A stretch of 64,000 bases of DNA from Blepharisma japonicum (lineage: Eukaryota > Ciliophora > Heterotrichea > Heterotrichida > Blepharismidae): assembly GCA_949751835.1 (NCBI GenBank), contig CATKHK010000026.1, forward strand, positions 310,001 to 374,000. Reading direction: 5' to 3'. A program made the position numbers and the translations under genes. This document shows, in pieces, positions 1 through 10,195 of this stretch; positions within the stretch are counted from its first letter, which is position 1; each line of letters starts with the position of its first letter. The notes under the pieces were generated by a model, which searched no databases, was not told where the DNA came from, and worked only from the letters and a program-made list of their open reading frames with translations.

Positions 1-1
1 T

Positions 2-1276
2 TATAGTGACTTAAACGGCCCAATGAAATCTGACGAATTTAAAATTAAATATTTAGACCAACCTTTCAAAAATAAGCTTCATTATGGAGGAGGGTATACA
101 GAAACAGTAAATATTCATGCCGTAAATATAAGAAATGTCATTGGAGATGAATGCGGGGTAAAATATACATTTAATGTAAAACCCAGAATTATTGGAAGGG
201 TGTATCAGCCGCCATTAGAAGAAATGGAAAGAATTCCATGGAGCATTCCTATATCGCTGTTTAAGGATTATAAATTTGATACTGAAGAAAGCTTAAATGA
301 GTGTTTTGAGTTTGATTGGAGATACTCAAGATTAGGTAATTTTGTAAAAAATCCTACTGATCAAGAAGCGGTGAGAGATATTTTGAAGAAAAATTATATG
401 TATATTAAAGAAACGTTTAAAAACTTGTCTGCTTATGGAGGATCTGAATTATTTTCAATAGGAACAAATGTGCTTACTGATTTCCTCAACCAATGTCTTC
501 TTATAGATACATTTTATGGAGCAAGTGATATGGGCGTAAACTGGAACTCAGTCATTGTGCCAAAAGAAAAAGGGCAGATTTACAACCCAGGAAGTGCTTT
601 GGTAAGATATGAATTTATGGAAATCCTAGTCAGGATTGCTAATGATAGATTTTTGAGGAACAAAATCTGCAGCAATATTGCAGATTCTGTGCAAAAAATG
701 ATTAACGATCATTTAATTAAAAATATGATTCCAATGGATACCAATATATGGAGAAATGAAAAATATCTATGTGAAGAAGTCGATTTAGTATTAAAAGCTC
801 ATAAACCCATTTTAGATGCAATTTACAAAAAATATAGTGGGAAAAAGACTCTTCCTGGGCAAAAAGTATTTATGTGTTTAGATGAATTTAGGAACTTGTG
901 CAACGAAGGCGGACTTGTAAATGACAAATTTGCGAGCAGAGAGATTGACCTTTGCTTTAACTTAGCAATGATGACTCAAATGGATGAACTATATAAGAAA
1001 AGGCATATAGAGATGAGTTTTGTGGAGTTTTTAGAGGCACTGTGTAGAGCGTTCGACATGGCAAGTATTTCTAATGTTCCATTGATTGAGCTGGAAGAAG
1101 AAAAGCATCTATTTGATGCCAAAAACGACAAGCTTCCCCTTAATAAGAAAGTTGAAGCAGGAGTGCAAAGTCTAATTAGGCTTTGCCCAGAAGCTGTCCA
1201 GGAAACTTTTGTTTATCCAACTGATGAAACTTATAAGAAAATGATGTATAGGCCTAGAACTAAGGCATCTAATTAA
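2..1276 (+). CDS. Unknown protein, 5' partial at window edge
   Basis: The reading frame is open from base 2 to a TAA stop at 1274-1276. The first Met codon is at 23, but the seven codons before it are open and not AT-rich like local leaders, so the gene probably begins left of the window. From that Met 417 residues are visible. The protein is soluble and mostly helical in its second half, with a charged stretch rich in Glu and Lys and no signal peptide or membrane segment. The C-terminal half has alternating hydrophobic and acidic helices (for example the segment EFMEILVRIAND near residue 200) reminiscent of helical domains in large cytoskeletal or axonemal proteins of ciliates, but I do not recognise a named family. 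No function is assigned. Confidence 0.8.
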   Translation, partial: YSDLNGPMKSDEFKIKYLDQPFKNKLHYGGGYTETVNIHAVNIRNVIGDECGVKYTFNVKPRIIGRVYQPPLEEMERIPWSIPISLFKDYKFDTEESLNECFEFDWRYSRLGNFVKNPTDQEAVRDILKKNYMYIKETFKNLSAYGGSELFSIGTNVLTDFLNQCLLIDTFYGASDMGVNWNSVIVPKEKGQIYNPGSALVRYEFMEILVRIANDRFLRNKICSNIADSVQKMINDHLIKNMIPMDTNIWRNEKYLCEEVDLVLKAHKPILDAIYKKYSGKKTLPGQKVFMCLDEFRNLCNEGGLVNDKFASREIDLCFNLAMMTQMDELYKKRHIEMSFVEFLEALCRAFDMASISNVPLIELEEEKHLFDAKNDKLPLNKKVEAGVQSLIRLCPEAVQETFVYPTDETYKKMMYRPRTKASN

Positions 1277-1382
1277 ATTATCAAATATATTGTAAGAATT
1301 ATCATAATTTAATTCCTAGTAATTAAATCCTAAATCTATCACTAAAAATTTGTCTTAGTTCAGAAAAGTTGATTAGTTAGCA

Positions 1383-1676
1383 CTACTTCTTTTTCTTTTC
1401 CTCAATAATGAAAGTCTTGCATCTCTTAATAACTTTTAGCCTTCTAACCTTTGATTTGGTGCACTCAAGTCTAAGAACGACTTTCTTTGTAGTTTTAGCC
1501 TTTTTTCTGAAAATAGGCTTTGTCTGGCCACCGTAACCTTTTTGCTTTAGATCGTATCTTCGTCTGCCTTGAGCTAAGGAGGATTCCTTTCCTTTCTTAT
1601 ATTGAGTGACCTTATGAATGGTGTGGGTCTTCAACTTAGGACAGTAAGTCCTGATGGTTTTAGGCATCTTCACCAT
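1383..1676 (-). CDS. RPL36A: 60S ribosomal protein eL42 (L36a/L44), two zinc ligands missing
   Basis: This 97-aa protein is eL42 of the large ribosomal subunit, which sits near the E site. The family core is intact: [16 protein letters not shown], the [19 protein letters not shown] block and LRLEC. Met codons lie at 1685, 1676 and 1667; 1676 is chosen because it places the first Cys at residue 12, as in eL42 generally. Family members bind zinc with two Cys pairs. Here the first pair reads CPKL (second Cys replaced by Leu15) and the second reads CTKS (second Cys replaced by Ser75). The usual Gly-rich C-terminal tail is replaced by IIEEKKKK. The stop is TAG. The identity is certain; whether it binds zinc is doubtful. 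Confidence 0.96.
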   Translation of the reverse strand: MVKMPKTIRTYCPKLKTHTIHKVTQYKKGKESSLAQGRRRYDLKQKGYGGQTKPIFRKKAKTTKKVVLRLECTKSKVRRLKVIKRCKTFIIEEKKKK

Positions 1677-1916
1677 TTTCACCACTAATTATAAAGCTCT
1701 TTTTATCTATTTACTTAAATGGAATCTCAAATCTCTAAAACCTCCACTTTCAATAGAGATGAGAAGAATCATCCATAAAATTTCATATTAATTAATACTT
1801 TTCTTAGGGTTAATGGGATGAATTAAATGGAAAATAACTTCTTTTTATTGTATGTACATAAATATTGAATACTTAATGCTCTTCTATCATTATAATAATA
1901 AAAAAATATTTCAAAA

Positions 1917-3230
1917 ATGATGAGTCTTTGCGAAATCTGCGGAAATGAAGCGATTTTTTTATGCAAATGCAGAAATGGGAAGTTCTGCAAACCTCATTTA
2001 GACAGACATAAATCAGAGCCTGGAAATCACCAAGTAGTTGCAATCTCAGAAGCTCAAGAATCTCAAAAACCTGGAAAAAAATCTGTATCCTTTACCCGAA
2101 ACAATGATTCCTCTACAGGAGGTGATGGATCAAAATCTGGACATCAGCTCTCAGAAAAAGAGATAAGAAAGCAAGTTGTGCGTGCAACTTTAGATAGAGA
2201 AATGAACAAAATTATAAAATTTCGAGAAGATACATTGGAATGCATTGACTCCCTACAAGAAAGTTACATACGACAAATTGTTACTGATACAAAAAGTTTG
2301 ACTACAAGCCTTCTTGAAGAAATAGCTGCAAAAGAAGCTACACTAATAAGTGCGCTAAACGAACTTGACAAGCCAGGCGATATTCCTGTCGGAAACCCTA
2401 TAATAGAGCGTATTAAAGAGCTTAAAGACCCTGAAGACTGCCTTGTACAGTGTTCTGGAGACGTTAAAGAAGTTTCTTTCGACATTCGCGACTTCATGTC
2501 AATAGAAATGGGCTGGGCCGCAAATCCAGTAATAGAAGACATGAAAGTTTATTATCAGCAAAACCAAGCAGTGATCCCATTAAAAATGAAGGATTTATTC
2601 CAAAAAATCATTTCAGAAAAGCATTACACATTGAAAAAAGTCAATTTAAATAAAGCAAAAATTGGAAAAGAAGGAATTCCACACTTAATAAAAGCTTTAA
2701 GCCTCCTACCACAAATAGAGATCCTTAAACTAGGCAGTAATGGACTTGGGTCTGAAAGTGCAGAACAAATAGGAGAAGCGATATCTAAGCTGACAAGGCT
2801 ACAAAAACTTATTTTGTTTGATAATGATCTGAGGGGAAGCGGAATTCAAGCACTCTCACCTGCATTTCAAGATTTAAAAGAGCTTCAAGTATTAAGTTTG
2901 GCGAAAAATTCTCTTGGAGCTACAGGTGCGAGGCATATTTGTTTAGTTTTGCAAGGGATGGCAAGACTTAAAGAAGTAGACTTAGACTATAATGCTTTAG
3001 GGGCCGAAGGCGCTAGGTATTTAGCGGGGGCATTGCCAAAAATGACACATTTGAAGACTTTGAAATTGAGGAATAACAATTTAGGAGATGATAGTGTAAA
3101 ATTCTTAAAAGGAGCATTAGGAAGAATGAATAAGCTGGAATTATTGAAACTTGAAAATAATCCGATGGGGAATGACGAAAAAAGGACTTTGCAAAATGTA
3201 GTAAGACCTGGCTGCAAGGTGGAATTTTAA
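1917..3230 (+). CDS. B-box-like zinc finger plus LRR (ribonuclease-inhibitor type) protein
   Basis: The 437-aa protein starts with a Cys/His cluster at residues 5-38 (CEICGNEAIFLC, CKC, FCKPHLDRH, H) that fits a B-box-like zinc finger. A Ser/Gly-rich linker follows, then a helical, probably coiled region at about residues 85-190. From about residue 240 to the end there are at least six leucine-rich repeats of the 28-residue ribonuclease-inhibitor type, with the LKxLxLxxNxLG pattern. The ATGATG start lies just after an A-rich leader, and the stop is TAA. No RING domain precedes the B-box. A role as a protein-protein interaction scaffold is inference; no specific orthologue is recognised. Confidence 0.88.
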   Translation: MMSLCEICGNEAIFLCKCRNGKFCKPHLDRHKSEPGNHQVVAISEAQESQKPGKKSVSFTRNNDSSTGGDGSKSGHQLSEKEIRKQVVRATLDREMNKIIKFREDTLECIDSLQESYIRQIVTDTKSLTTSLLEEIAAKEATLISALNELDKPGDIPVGNPIIERIKELKDPEDCLVQCSGDVKEVSFDIRDFMSIEMGWAANPVIEDMKVYYQQNQAVIPLKMKDLFQKIISEKHYTLKKVNLNKAKIGKEGIPHLIKALSLLPQIEILKLGSNGLGSESAEQIGEAISKLTRLQKLILFDNDLRGSGIQALSPAFQDLKELQVLSLAKNSLGATGARHICLVLQGMARLKEVDLDYNALGAEGARYLAGALPKMTHLKTLKLRNNNLGDDSVKFLKGALGRMNKLELLKLENNPMGNDEKRTLQNVVRPGCKVEF

Positions 3231-3303
3231 TAGGATCAATCAAAATAATTAACTATATAAAATGTTTATAATGATCAAAGTTTTAGTAAAATATTTATTA
3301 ACT

Positions 3304-4392
3304 CTAATTCATCCTTTTCAAATACTCTCTATAAGATAAAGACCCAAAATTCCTCGAGCGGCTTGTATTCGAATGCAAGTCAATACTCTGCAAATTTTCA
3401 TTAGACTCACTCAACTGAAGTTGCGGAATAAAAATATTCCCATCTTTAGGCGTTTTATATAAACTTGGTGTACTTTCACTGTGCAGTCTTTTGTTTTTCT
3501 TCAAAGTATCTATCGTTTTATTTTTCTTTAATTTTGCATGATCATCAGCTTCAATTTTTTTAATTTCATCCTGCCTTCATAGCAAATACTTCCCCTTCCT
3601 GTTCAGCCTTGTAAATTTCATATATGCTGGGGTATGAACTTTTCTGTTTTTCTCAAAATCTATTTTTATTGTTTTTTTCTCATTTTCTTCAATTCTCAGC
3701 TTTTCTTTTTCCATTGACTCATCAATCATTGCATTAATTTTTGTGTCAACTAATAGAAGTTTCTTTTCAATTGGGTCGATTTTTTCTTTTGCGGATTTAT
3801 CGTATACCATTGAGTTAGTCTTTTCTAAGTTTATGTTGGACTGCAGCTTAATTACCGATGAATCGATGGTTCGGCGGACTTGGGACTCTTTTAAATAGTC
3901 AGATATTACCTGGAATTTTTCTAAAAAATGAGAGTCTAGGTTTACAAGCTTTTTATGTTCTAATTGTGGAGAAAATCCACGGGTTGTTAAGTACTCTTCC
4001 ATTGCAGGGGTTAAAACCCTAAAGTTTTTTTTATGGAGAGTTGATGGCGGGTATGATGATAAGATATGCCTTTCTGTGGACTGTGCTATTAGCCTTTCTG
4101 TAGTCTCATAACAAATTCCTTCAGGCAGCTCAAGTTTTTTTAATTCTGCTTTTCTTTGGTTTTCTTCTTTAAAAATTCTTGGCAATGCTGGTTTTTCAGT
4201 CGCTCTAATTGCTAGCTCTCTGAATTTCCCATAAGCGTTTTTTTGATTGCTCAAAGTTTGTGATAGTGTATTTCCACTTTTTACTCTTCTGAGCCTATCT
4301 TCAGAAAAGTCTCTGTATGTGTATTACACAAAGAGCTTAAGATTTTTTTTGTCTTTGGTGTTAAGTGGGTGGTTTAATTCAATTTTTTTCAT
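3304..4392 (-). CDS. Unknown charged coiled protein, one 15-nt intron
   Basis: This is one gene of 357 aa. Exon 1 (4328-4392) begins MKKIELNHPLNTKDKK; a 15-nt intron at 4313-4327 restores the frame into exon 2. An in-frame TGA at about 3574-3576 is read as Trp and joins the main body to the Lys/Ser-rich tail that ends in TAG. The protein is rich in Lys, Glu and Ser, with predicted helices near the middle and Ser/Thr-Pro motifs in the tail. It has no signal peptide or membrane segment. Its start lies 13 bp from the stop of the SR-protein kinase gene upstream on the same strand. I do not recognise the family. Confidence 0.82.
4313..4327 (-). other. 15-nt intron
   Basis: On the minus strand the sequence GTAATACACATACAG interrupts the frame with an in-frame TAA. 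Its removal joins LKLF to VDFSED and gives an ATG-initiated protein. It has GT-AG ends and an A at position 10, as in the other 15-nt introns here. Confidence 0.85.
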
Positions 4393-4405
4393 TAATTTCT
4401 ATTTA

Positions 4406-6280
4406 TTATAATCCAAGCTTAGCTCTTGCATTAATCAATTTCAAATGATAGGCTTCTTCGTCGATAAGTGGGGCTTCGTCAGAGTCGATTTCAAGTGATA
4501 CTTCGTCACTCCAGTAGTCGTTGTCTTCTAAATCTGCAGATTCAGCTGTTAAATCTGCAGGTAACTCAGGGCTGCTCACAGCTTCTCCTCTTTCCAGTCT
4601 TTCTAGCTTTTGCAGCCTATGATCTTCAGCTTTTTTCATATATTCTTCATACGTTTCATCAGTCATTTTGATATCATCCTTATCAGTTCTTCATATCCAA
4701 GGATGCTTCAAGCACTCTTGAGCTGTCGCTCTTTTTTCTGGCTGGTATATAAGCATTGGCCTCATAAAATCAGCTAGCTGTTCTGCTTCTTCTATCTTAA
4801 ACCTATACTTATCAATCAAAACATCCCTAAGCAGCCAAATATTTAGCCTGTCTATATGTCTGAGCCTTCCATATTTATTTAAAAACTTCTTTGAGTCCCT
4901 TCCTGAAAGACTCCAATGTTTTGGCATTAGCCCAAGGGTTTCTATCATCTGAGCAAGATGGTCTTCATTTTTATCCGTATCTTTTCCTGATCTTGGCTCA
5001 AATAAGAAATCGCCTGTTAATAGCTCAAAAAGCATGCAAGCAAAACTCCAGACGTCAGCTGTAGCATTATAGTCAATCCCTAATATCACCTCTGGGGACC
5101 TATATTGCCGTGTTTGGATTTCTGTTGCAAAATGCCTATTAATCCAGCATGCATTGCCTAAATCAGCTATTTTAATTCTGACACTTTCATCATAATCTAC
5201 ATCGGGGCTTTGTAGACTTTTTAATAAATCTGCTTCTTGGATCTCAGAAATTTCTTCTTCTACTGCCTCAGCTTTCTTGTTTTTATTTCTTTTTCTTTTC
5301 CTTTTTTTTGGCTTTTCAGATGTTTGTGTGGAAATATTATCAGGACTTGGCAGCGCTGCTTCTTGGTTTTCAGCCTTTTTCTTCTGATCCAGCACCTTTA
5401 AATTCTCATTTTTCTCTGCTTGTTTTTCTTTTGGATTTTCAGCTTGTCCCGCCTTTTTCTTTTTTTCTTCTTCTTTTTTCCTTTGCCTATACCTTTTTCT
5501 TTTTTCTGCTTTTTGAATTCTTTTGATTTCATCTTCATCAATTTTGGCTCCAATTTCTGGATACAAAATACTTTGCGGAAGCTCCTTTGGAGGAGTCCCC
5601 TGAAGATTTTTATTCAAAAGCAGACCTCTAGTGAGTATTTCTTTAATTTGTGCTTGGGAAAGCTGGACTAGGACGTTTTCTGGCTTTAAATCTGTATGAA
5701 TAATCCCACAAATTCTATGCAAATAGTCAAGGCCAATTAATACTTGTCTTCCAATAGATCTTACTATATGGACTGGGACTCCTGCATATTTATAATGCTT
5801 AATGATTTCCAGTAGGTTAACTCCTAGGATTTCAAAACACATACAAACGTGAGAGCCATTCGGACCTGTATGCAGAAAAGTATTAAGAAGCTGCACCACG
5901 AAACAGTGGTCAGTTTTCATACCTTCTTCTTTGATTTCTTCTGCTTCTGAGGTGCCTGCGACGTATTTCATTATGGATTCGATCCATCTTGGATCCTTGT
6001 AACCCTGCGCGATTTTTATTAATAAATCAATTTCGTCATACGCTGCTTCTGTATAGTTCGGGGCAGATCTTTGGACTTTCATTGCGACATAAGTCCCATA
6101 TTTTGTGTCTTTACAGAGCCAAACTGTTGAAAAATGACCCCAGCCGAGTTTTTGGACAACAATGTAACGATTCAGGAAAAGCTCGCCTATATGTACGGGG
6201 TGGTAGCCACCAGGCCGATAGTCTTTGCTGCTCTCTTCTTCGTTGTCCATCACGACTGAGCTGTCATCACTTTTACCCAT
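4406..6280 (-). CDS. SRPK: SR-protein kinase (SRPK family)
   Basis: The 624-aa protein is a Ser/Thr kinase of the SRPK family, which phosphorylates RS domains of splicing factors. The N-lobe has LGWGHFSTVWL and VAMKVQRS; the catalytic loop reads IIHTDLKPENVLV, the HTD form typical of SRPKs; then DLGNACW, and the C-lobe. Between the lobes, at about residues 225-370, is the family's large spacer, here Lys/Glu-rich with basic runs that could act as nuclear signals. The HPWIW motif near residue 529 uses TGA for its last Trp; reading through it adds a 95-residue acidic tail ending at a TAA. The family is certain. The substrate is inferred from the family. Confidence 0.95.
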
Positions 6281-6349
6281 TTTAATATTTGAATACTAAA
6301 TGAAATAAGTTATTATAAACCATAACATTTTTATAAGCACTGGAAACAA

Positions 6350-8710
6350 TTAATTGATTTCTGGGCTACATAACTGAGCAGTTATTAAATCAAGAAAGGA
6401 TTCGCGTATTCGTGAATTTTCAGATCTCACAGCTACGTCAACTCGAAGAGTATTGGGGTCAATTGTAGTCAGAATAAGCACAGGAGGTTTGGAATTGCCT
6501 GCACCAAGCAGCTGGGCTTGGCTGAGATTTTCAATTTCTTTACATGTGTATACCTTTATTGAGTTTGAAAACGACATGTGCAGAGAAAGTTCATGCATTG
6601 ATTTTATCCCTAGCAAAGGAATATTTCTCTTTTCTTCTTTACTTGATAAGTCTTCTCATAACCTCCATATCTCTTTTGCGTCTTGCTGAAGTCCATGCAC
6701 AAATCTAGCAGCAGTTATTGGTAATCATAAAGAATATTTCTTCTCAACACCTTGCATTATGCTCAATCTGAGCAACGGGATTTTACCTGTGAAATTAATT
6801 AAAGACGCTTTTATCATACGATTGGCTTGAGCACCCTGTTGAATGATATCATGAGAATGTGTTGGACTGATTGACAAAATTAGCCCATCTTTTTCATAGT
6901 CCGCAACTTCAGTTGTGATTTCAGTGATTGGGCAATTATTTTTATTGCCGATATACATCATCCCTATAATATTTGTGTCGTCGGAAGCAATTTGTAGGCC
7001 AACTTGTATGTTTTCGTCATCAAATAGAACCCCTCTTGCCATACTGTTAGAAGTCCGGTAAAGGTCATAATTATTTGCTTCAGAGCTTATTTTTCGTTCA
7101 AAAGAAATTGGACTTTCACATGATGGATTTTTTATCATCTGTGGAGGCTTATTGTGGTTGAAGCTGTTTTCAATTAAATGGTTCTCTTTAAAGCCATTTG
7201 CTCTAGAAGATTTATCTTGAAAACCGTTATCTAGCTTCGTAAGTTTTTCTATTTGTTGGATAGCATCAAATAAAGACTTGTTTAATTGAGTATTAGCTGA
7301 TGTTAATTTATTTATAAGCTCATCTTTCATTGAGATATCTTGCTTAGCTAGTTCTAAAGCTTGCTTTAAAAAATTTACCTCATTTAATAGTTTATTATTT
7401 TGGCTGATTCTTTCATTTTCTTCTGACTGCTTTTGAAATAATGCAGATTTGAGCTTTTCGTTTTCTTCTCTTAGAATTGAGATTTCGATTCGGTTATTAG
7501 GAGATTTTATAGAGGTTTGGAATATGGAAGGGGAATTCATATGAGGCGATAGATGAGGATTAAAAGGATTTACAGTAACAGGACTTGGCGTTTTCACAGG
7601 AGTCAAGGAGAGAGGATCACTAAATGCAGCATTTCCAAGAGGCCCTTGCATTGACTTATTTGGAGAACCTTGTGACTTTATAACAACTGGAGATGCGTTC
7701 TGTGGTGGGATATCACTGAAGATATCTAGGTCTAATATACTTTCGTTTAAAGATTTTGATGGCGTTCCTAAATTTTTATCATTTATATTATCAGGTTTTT
7801 TGCCTTTTTTAAAGTTTTCATACATTTCTAGTGCGCTTTGTATCCTATCGCCTAATTGAAAAAGTATTTCAACCCACTCAACACTCTCAGTACTGCAATT
7901 TTGGATTTGGTTTTCTATATCAGATTTGTAGCCTCTAAGACATGCTGCCCTCTCATCAAGCACTTCTCATTTTTCTCCAATTGAAACAAGATCATAGAAA
8001 GCTTTGACTGCAGTCTCTATTGAATTTTTAAAGGTAATAGAGTTTTGTTTTGAAGGAGGCCGGTATGTATCATAATCTCTTTGGATAGTTCCTGGATATT
8101 TCATTACAAGCTTCTCTGGGGAACTTCTAGATGTATATTGTTTTGATTGAGTGAGTAGCTGCATAGGGAATATAACATTTTCTTTCAGCAATTGGTTATA
8201 GTAATTCAAATATGAACTTGGCCTTCCATCTGGGCCTCGTCCATAGTTTTCAGCTCAGGTTTGAATATTTTTCAATAATGTTATCAAAAAATTCCTACTA
8301 GCTAGCCTGTTTTCTTCAGAACTCAAACTTGCCATGCCAAAAATATCATCTCCTCTATTATCATCAGATTCTTGCTTTTTATGCTTTGCAAGTGCTGTAA
8401 GGCGACTCATGATTTTTTTCTGAGCGTACATTAAAAAGGAAGTATTGTCAGCCATCATGCAATCGTGGAAGAGCTTTAAAGCTCTCAATTTGGATGTTGG
8501 AGGGCAAGATTTGTCCTTGATTATTCTTTTGATCATTATTATTACTTCTTTGCAGGTGCTTAGAGGGGCATATTTAATTATTCCTGAGAGGATTTGTGAG
8601 GCTTCTTGGTATTCAGAATCAGAAATAATCCCTGTACGAATTATATCTTGCGCCTTTTGTGTATTCATATTAGTTGTTTTATTATTTTCGTAAATATTTA
8701 ATAAAATCAT
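6350..8710 (-). CDS. VHS-GAT adaptor with AP-2-alpha-like two-lobed appendage
   Basis: Four in-frame TGA (Trp) codons join what look like separate frames into one 786-aa protein. Residues about 15-190 form a VHS/ENTH-type helical domain ending in LLKNIQTWAENYG. Residues about 245-310 look like a GAT helical bundle. A hinge rich in Ser, Pro and Asn with a clathrin-box-like ILDLD follows, then a coiled coil (about 405-495). Residues about 555-660 are a beta-sandwich ear. The last 125 residues, from LWLPITAARF to LITAQLC, resemble the platform lobe of the AP-2 alpha appendage. GGA proteins have VHS-GAT-hinge with only the sandwich ear. A clathrin-adaptor role in sorting is inference. The start could also be the Met 14 codons downstream. 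Confidence 0.85.
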
Positions 8711-8792
8711 TACAAGCTGACCTGCAACGTGATATCTAAATGATCTTAGAGGAAAAATAATATCGACAGAATTATACAGTTATAATAATATA
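8711..8792. promoter_or_regulatory. 82-bp divergent intergenic region
   Basis: This short AT-rich stretch is all that separates the start of the minus-strand adaptor gene from the start of the plus-strand HPRT gene, so both promoters and both 5' leaders must lie within it or overlap the genes. No TATA box or other named element stands out. Confidence 0.5.
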
Positions 8793-9431
8793 ATGGAAAA
8801 AGGTCCTTGGATATTTGTGGAAGACGATGGCTATGTCTCTCCATCCTTATATAGCGTCCCATCTCACTACTCTCCCTATATTGGAGGTATATTTGTGCCT
8901 CGAGGGATGCTACAAGACAGGATAAAGAAAATTGCTGAAGATGTTATTAACTATTTTCAAGATCATCCTATAACCATTCTAGTCGTCCTTAGAGGTGCTT
9001 TTCGTTATGCTAAAGATTTGATAGAAGCTATAGACGCTATGCCAAACCCTAATTTCAGGCACTACAATTTAGAATTTATCAGAGCAAGAAGCTATGTGAA
9101 TAATGTCCAACAAGATGTCGCGGTTGAAGGCCTTGACGGGCTGGATTTAGCTGGAAAGCATGTTCTTATTGTAGAAGATTTAGTAGATAGAGGAAAAACT
9201 TTGTCAAGAGTCGCAGAAATCGTTAGAGCAAAAAACCCAGCTGATTTGAAAATTAGTGTTCTAGCTTATAAAAGAAACCCTATCAATCAGTGGATTGTAC
9301 CAGATTTTATTGGGTTTTCGCTACCAAATGACTGGATAATTGGCTATCATATAGACTATAACAACCATTTCAGAGATCTTCCTCATATCTGCAAGCTGAA
9401 TGATGCTGGAATTGAAAGATTTAGAGTTTAA
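8793..9431 (+). CDS. HPRT: Hypoxanthine-guanine phosphoribosyltransferase
   Basis: The 212-aa protein is an HPRT-type enzyme of purine salvage, converting hypoxanthine or guanine and PRPP to IMP or GMP. The PPi-binding loop reads VVLRGAF, the flexible-loop segment follows with RARSYV, the PRPP-binding motif reads HVLIVEDLVDRGKTL, and the C-terminal block FIGFSLPNDWIIGYHIDYN matches the family, including the ring-stacking aromatic and the DYN...FRDL end. The usual VDTGKT has Arg in place of Thr. Length is normal. The TAA stop is 38 bp upstream of the UFM1 start, on the same strand. Confidence 0.95.
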   Translation: MEKGPWIFVEDDGYVSPSLYSVPSHYSPYIGGIFVPRGMLQDRIKKIAEDVINYFQDHPITILVVLRGAFRYAKDLIEAIDAMPNPNFRHYNLEFIRARSYVNNVQQDVAVEGLDGLDLAGKHVLIVEDLVDRGKTLSRVAEIVRAKNPADLKISVLAYKRNPINQWIVPDFIGFSLPNDWIIGYHIDYNNHFRDLPHICKLNDAGIERFRV

Positions 9432-9469
9432 GTTATTTAAGTGATTAGTTAAAATGGATAAATTATAAA

Positions 9470-9754
9470 ATGTAATGATAATATAGGTCAGCTGGACAAA
9501 AAATTCAGTTCCGTATTGTAAACGCAGCTGATCCGAGAGGAGCTTTTAGGTTGATATCAGTGCCAGAGCAAGCACCTTTTACAGCAGTTGTTAAATTTGC
9601 GGCAGACGAATTTCGAGTTCAATCATCCACGTCAGCATTGATAACAAATCACGGAGTGGGTATCAACCCAAACCAAACAGCTGGAAGTATTTTCTTGAAA
9701 TATGGGACAGAATTGAAACTTATTCCTCGAGATAGAGTTGGAGCTGATATCTAA
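9470..9754 (+). CDS. UFM1: Ubiquitin-fold modifier 1, start codon split by intron
   Basis: The 89-aa protein is UFM1, the small modifier attached by UBA5, UFC1 and UFL1, with roles at the ER and on ribosomes. The match is strong: [39 protein letters not shown], and IPRDRVG. The C-terminus is RVG followed by ADI, so the conserved Gly would be exposed by removing three residues, as in UFM1 precursors. No Met precedes the frame without splicing. Removing the 15-nt intron 9472-9486 joins AT (9470-9471) to G (9487), creating ATG followed by [10 protein letters not shown]. In the unspliced RNA the same AT would read ATG-TAA. A 4-codon upstream frame lies at 9454-9468. Confidence 0.95.
9472..9486 (+). 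other. 15-nt intron inside the UFM1 start codon
   Basis: The sequence GTAATGATAATATAG lies between the second and third bases of the initiator codon. It has GT-AG ends and an A at position 10. Without removal an in-frame TAA at 9479-9481 precedes the coding frame. Confidence 0.88.
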
Positions 9755-10195
9755 GATTTGAAGAATTATTAGTCAGCATAAATAAGTATTCAATTTTTAA
9801 TAAGAACACGATTCACTTCAATTTTCAATCGAAAGTGTTGTTTTAATCAATAAAACTGCGAAATTAATCAATAAACATTCTAACTATTATTGAATTCTCA
9901 TTTTAAGTATCCTTATCCTTTTATCTCTTATTAATGTTACTCTTAGTTTATTCTTGAAATATTTTCTTGGCATCGCATTAATAATAGTCTCTTTTAAAAA
10001 AATGTGATAAATCATCATTTATATTACATTACACAAATTTCGTATATTGCTATCCTCAAGCTTTATTTTTTATAATCTATCCCGACATCATTCATGCTTC
10101 TTTCTTCCCCATCATTTTTCTAAATTTCTCATTTCTGCTGATTCTGTTCTATCAACCGTAAATTGCCATCCTATTGGCATTAATTAATTTTAAAA
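9755..10195. other. Intergenic, 441 bp
   Basis: AT-rich sequence between UFM1 and the E2 gene. I see no ORF that continues under the TGA=Trp code, no tRNA-like element and no clear repeat. It must hold the UFM1 3' end and the E2 promoter. Confidence 0.6.
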
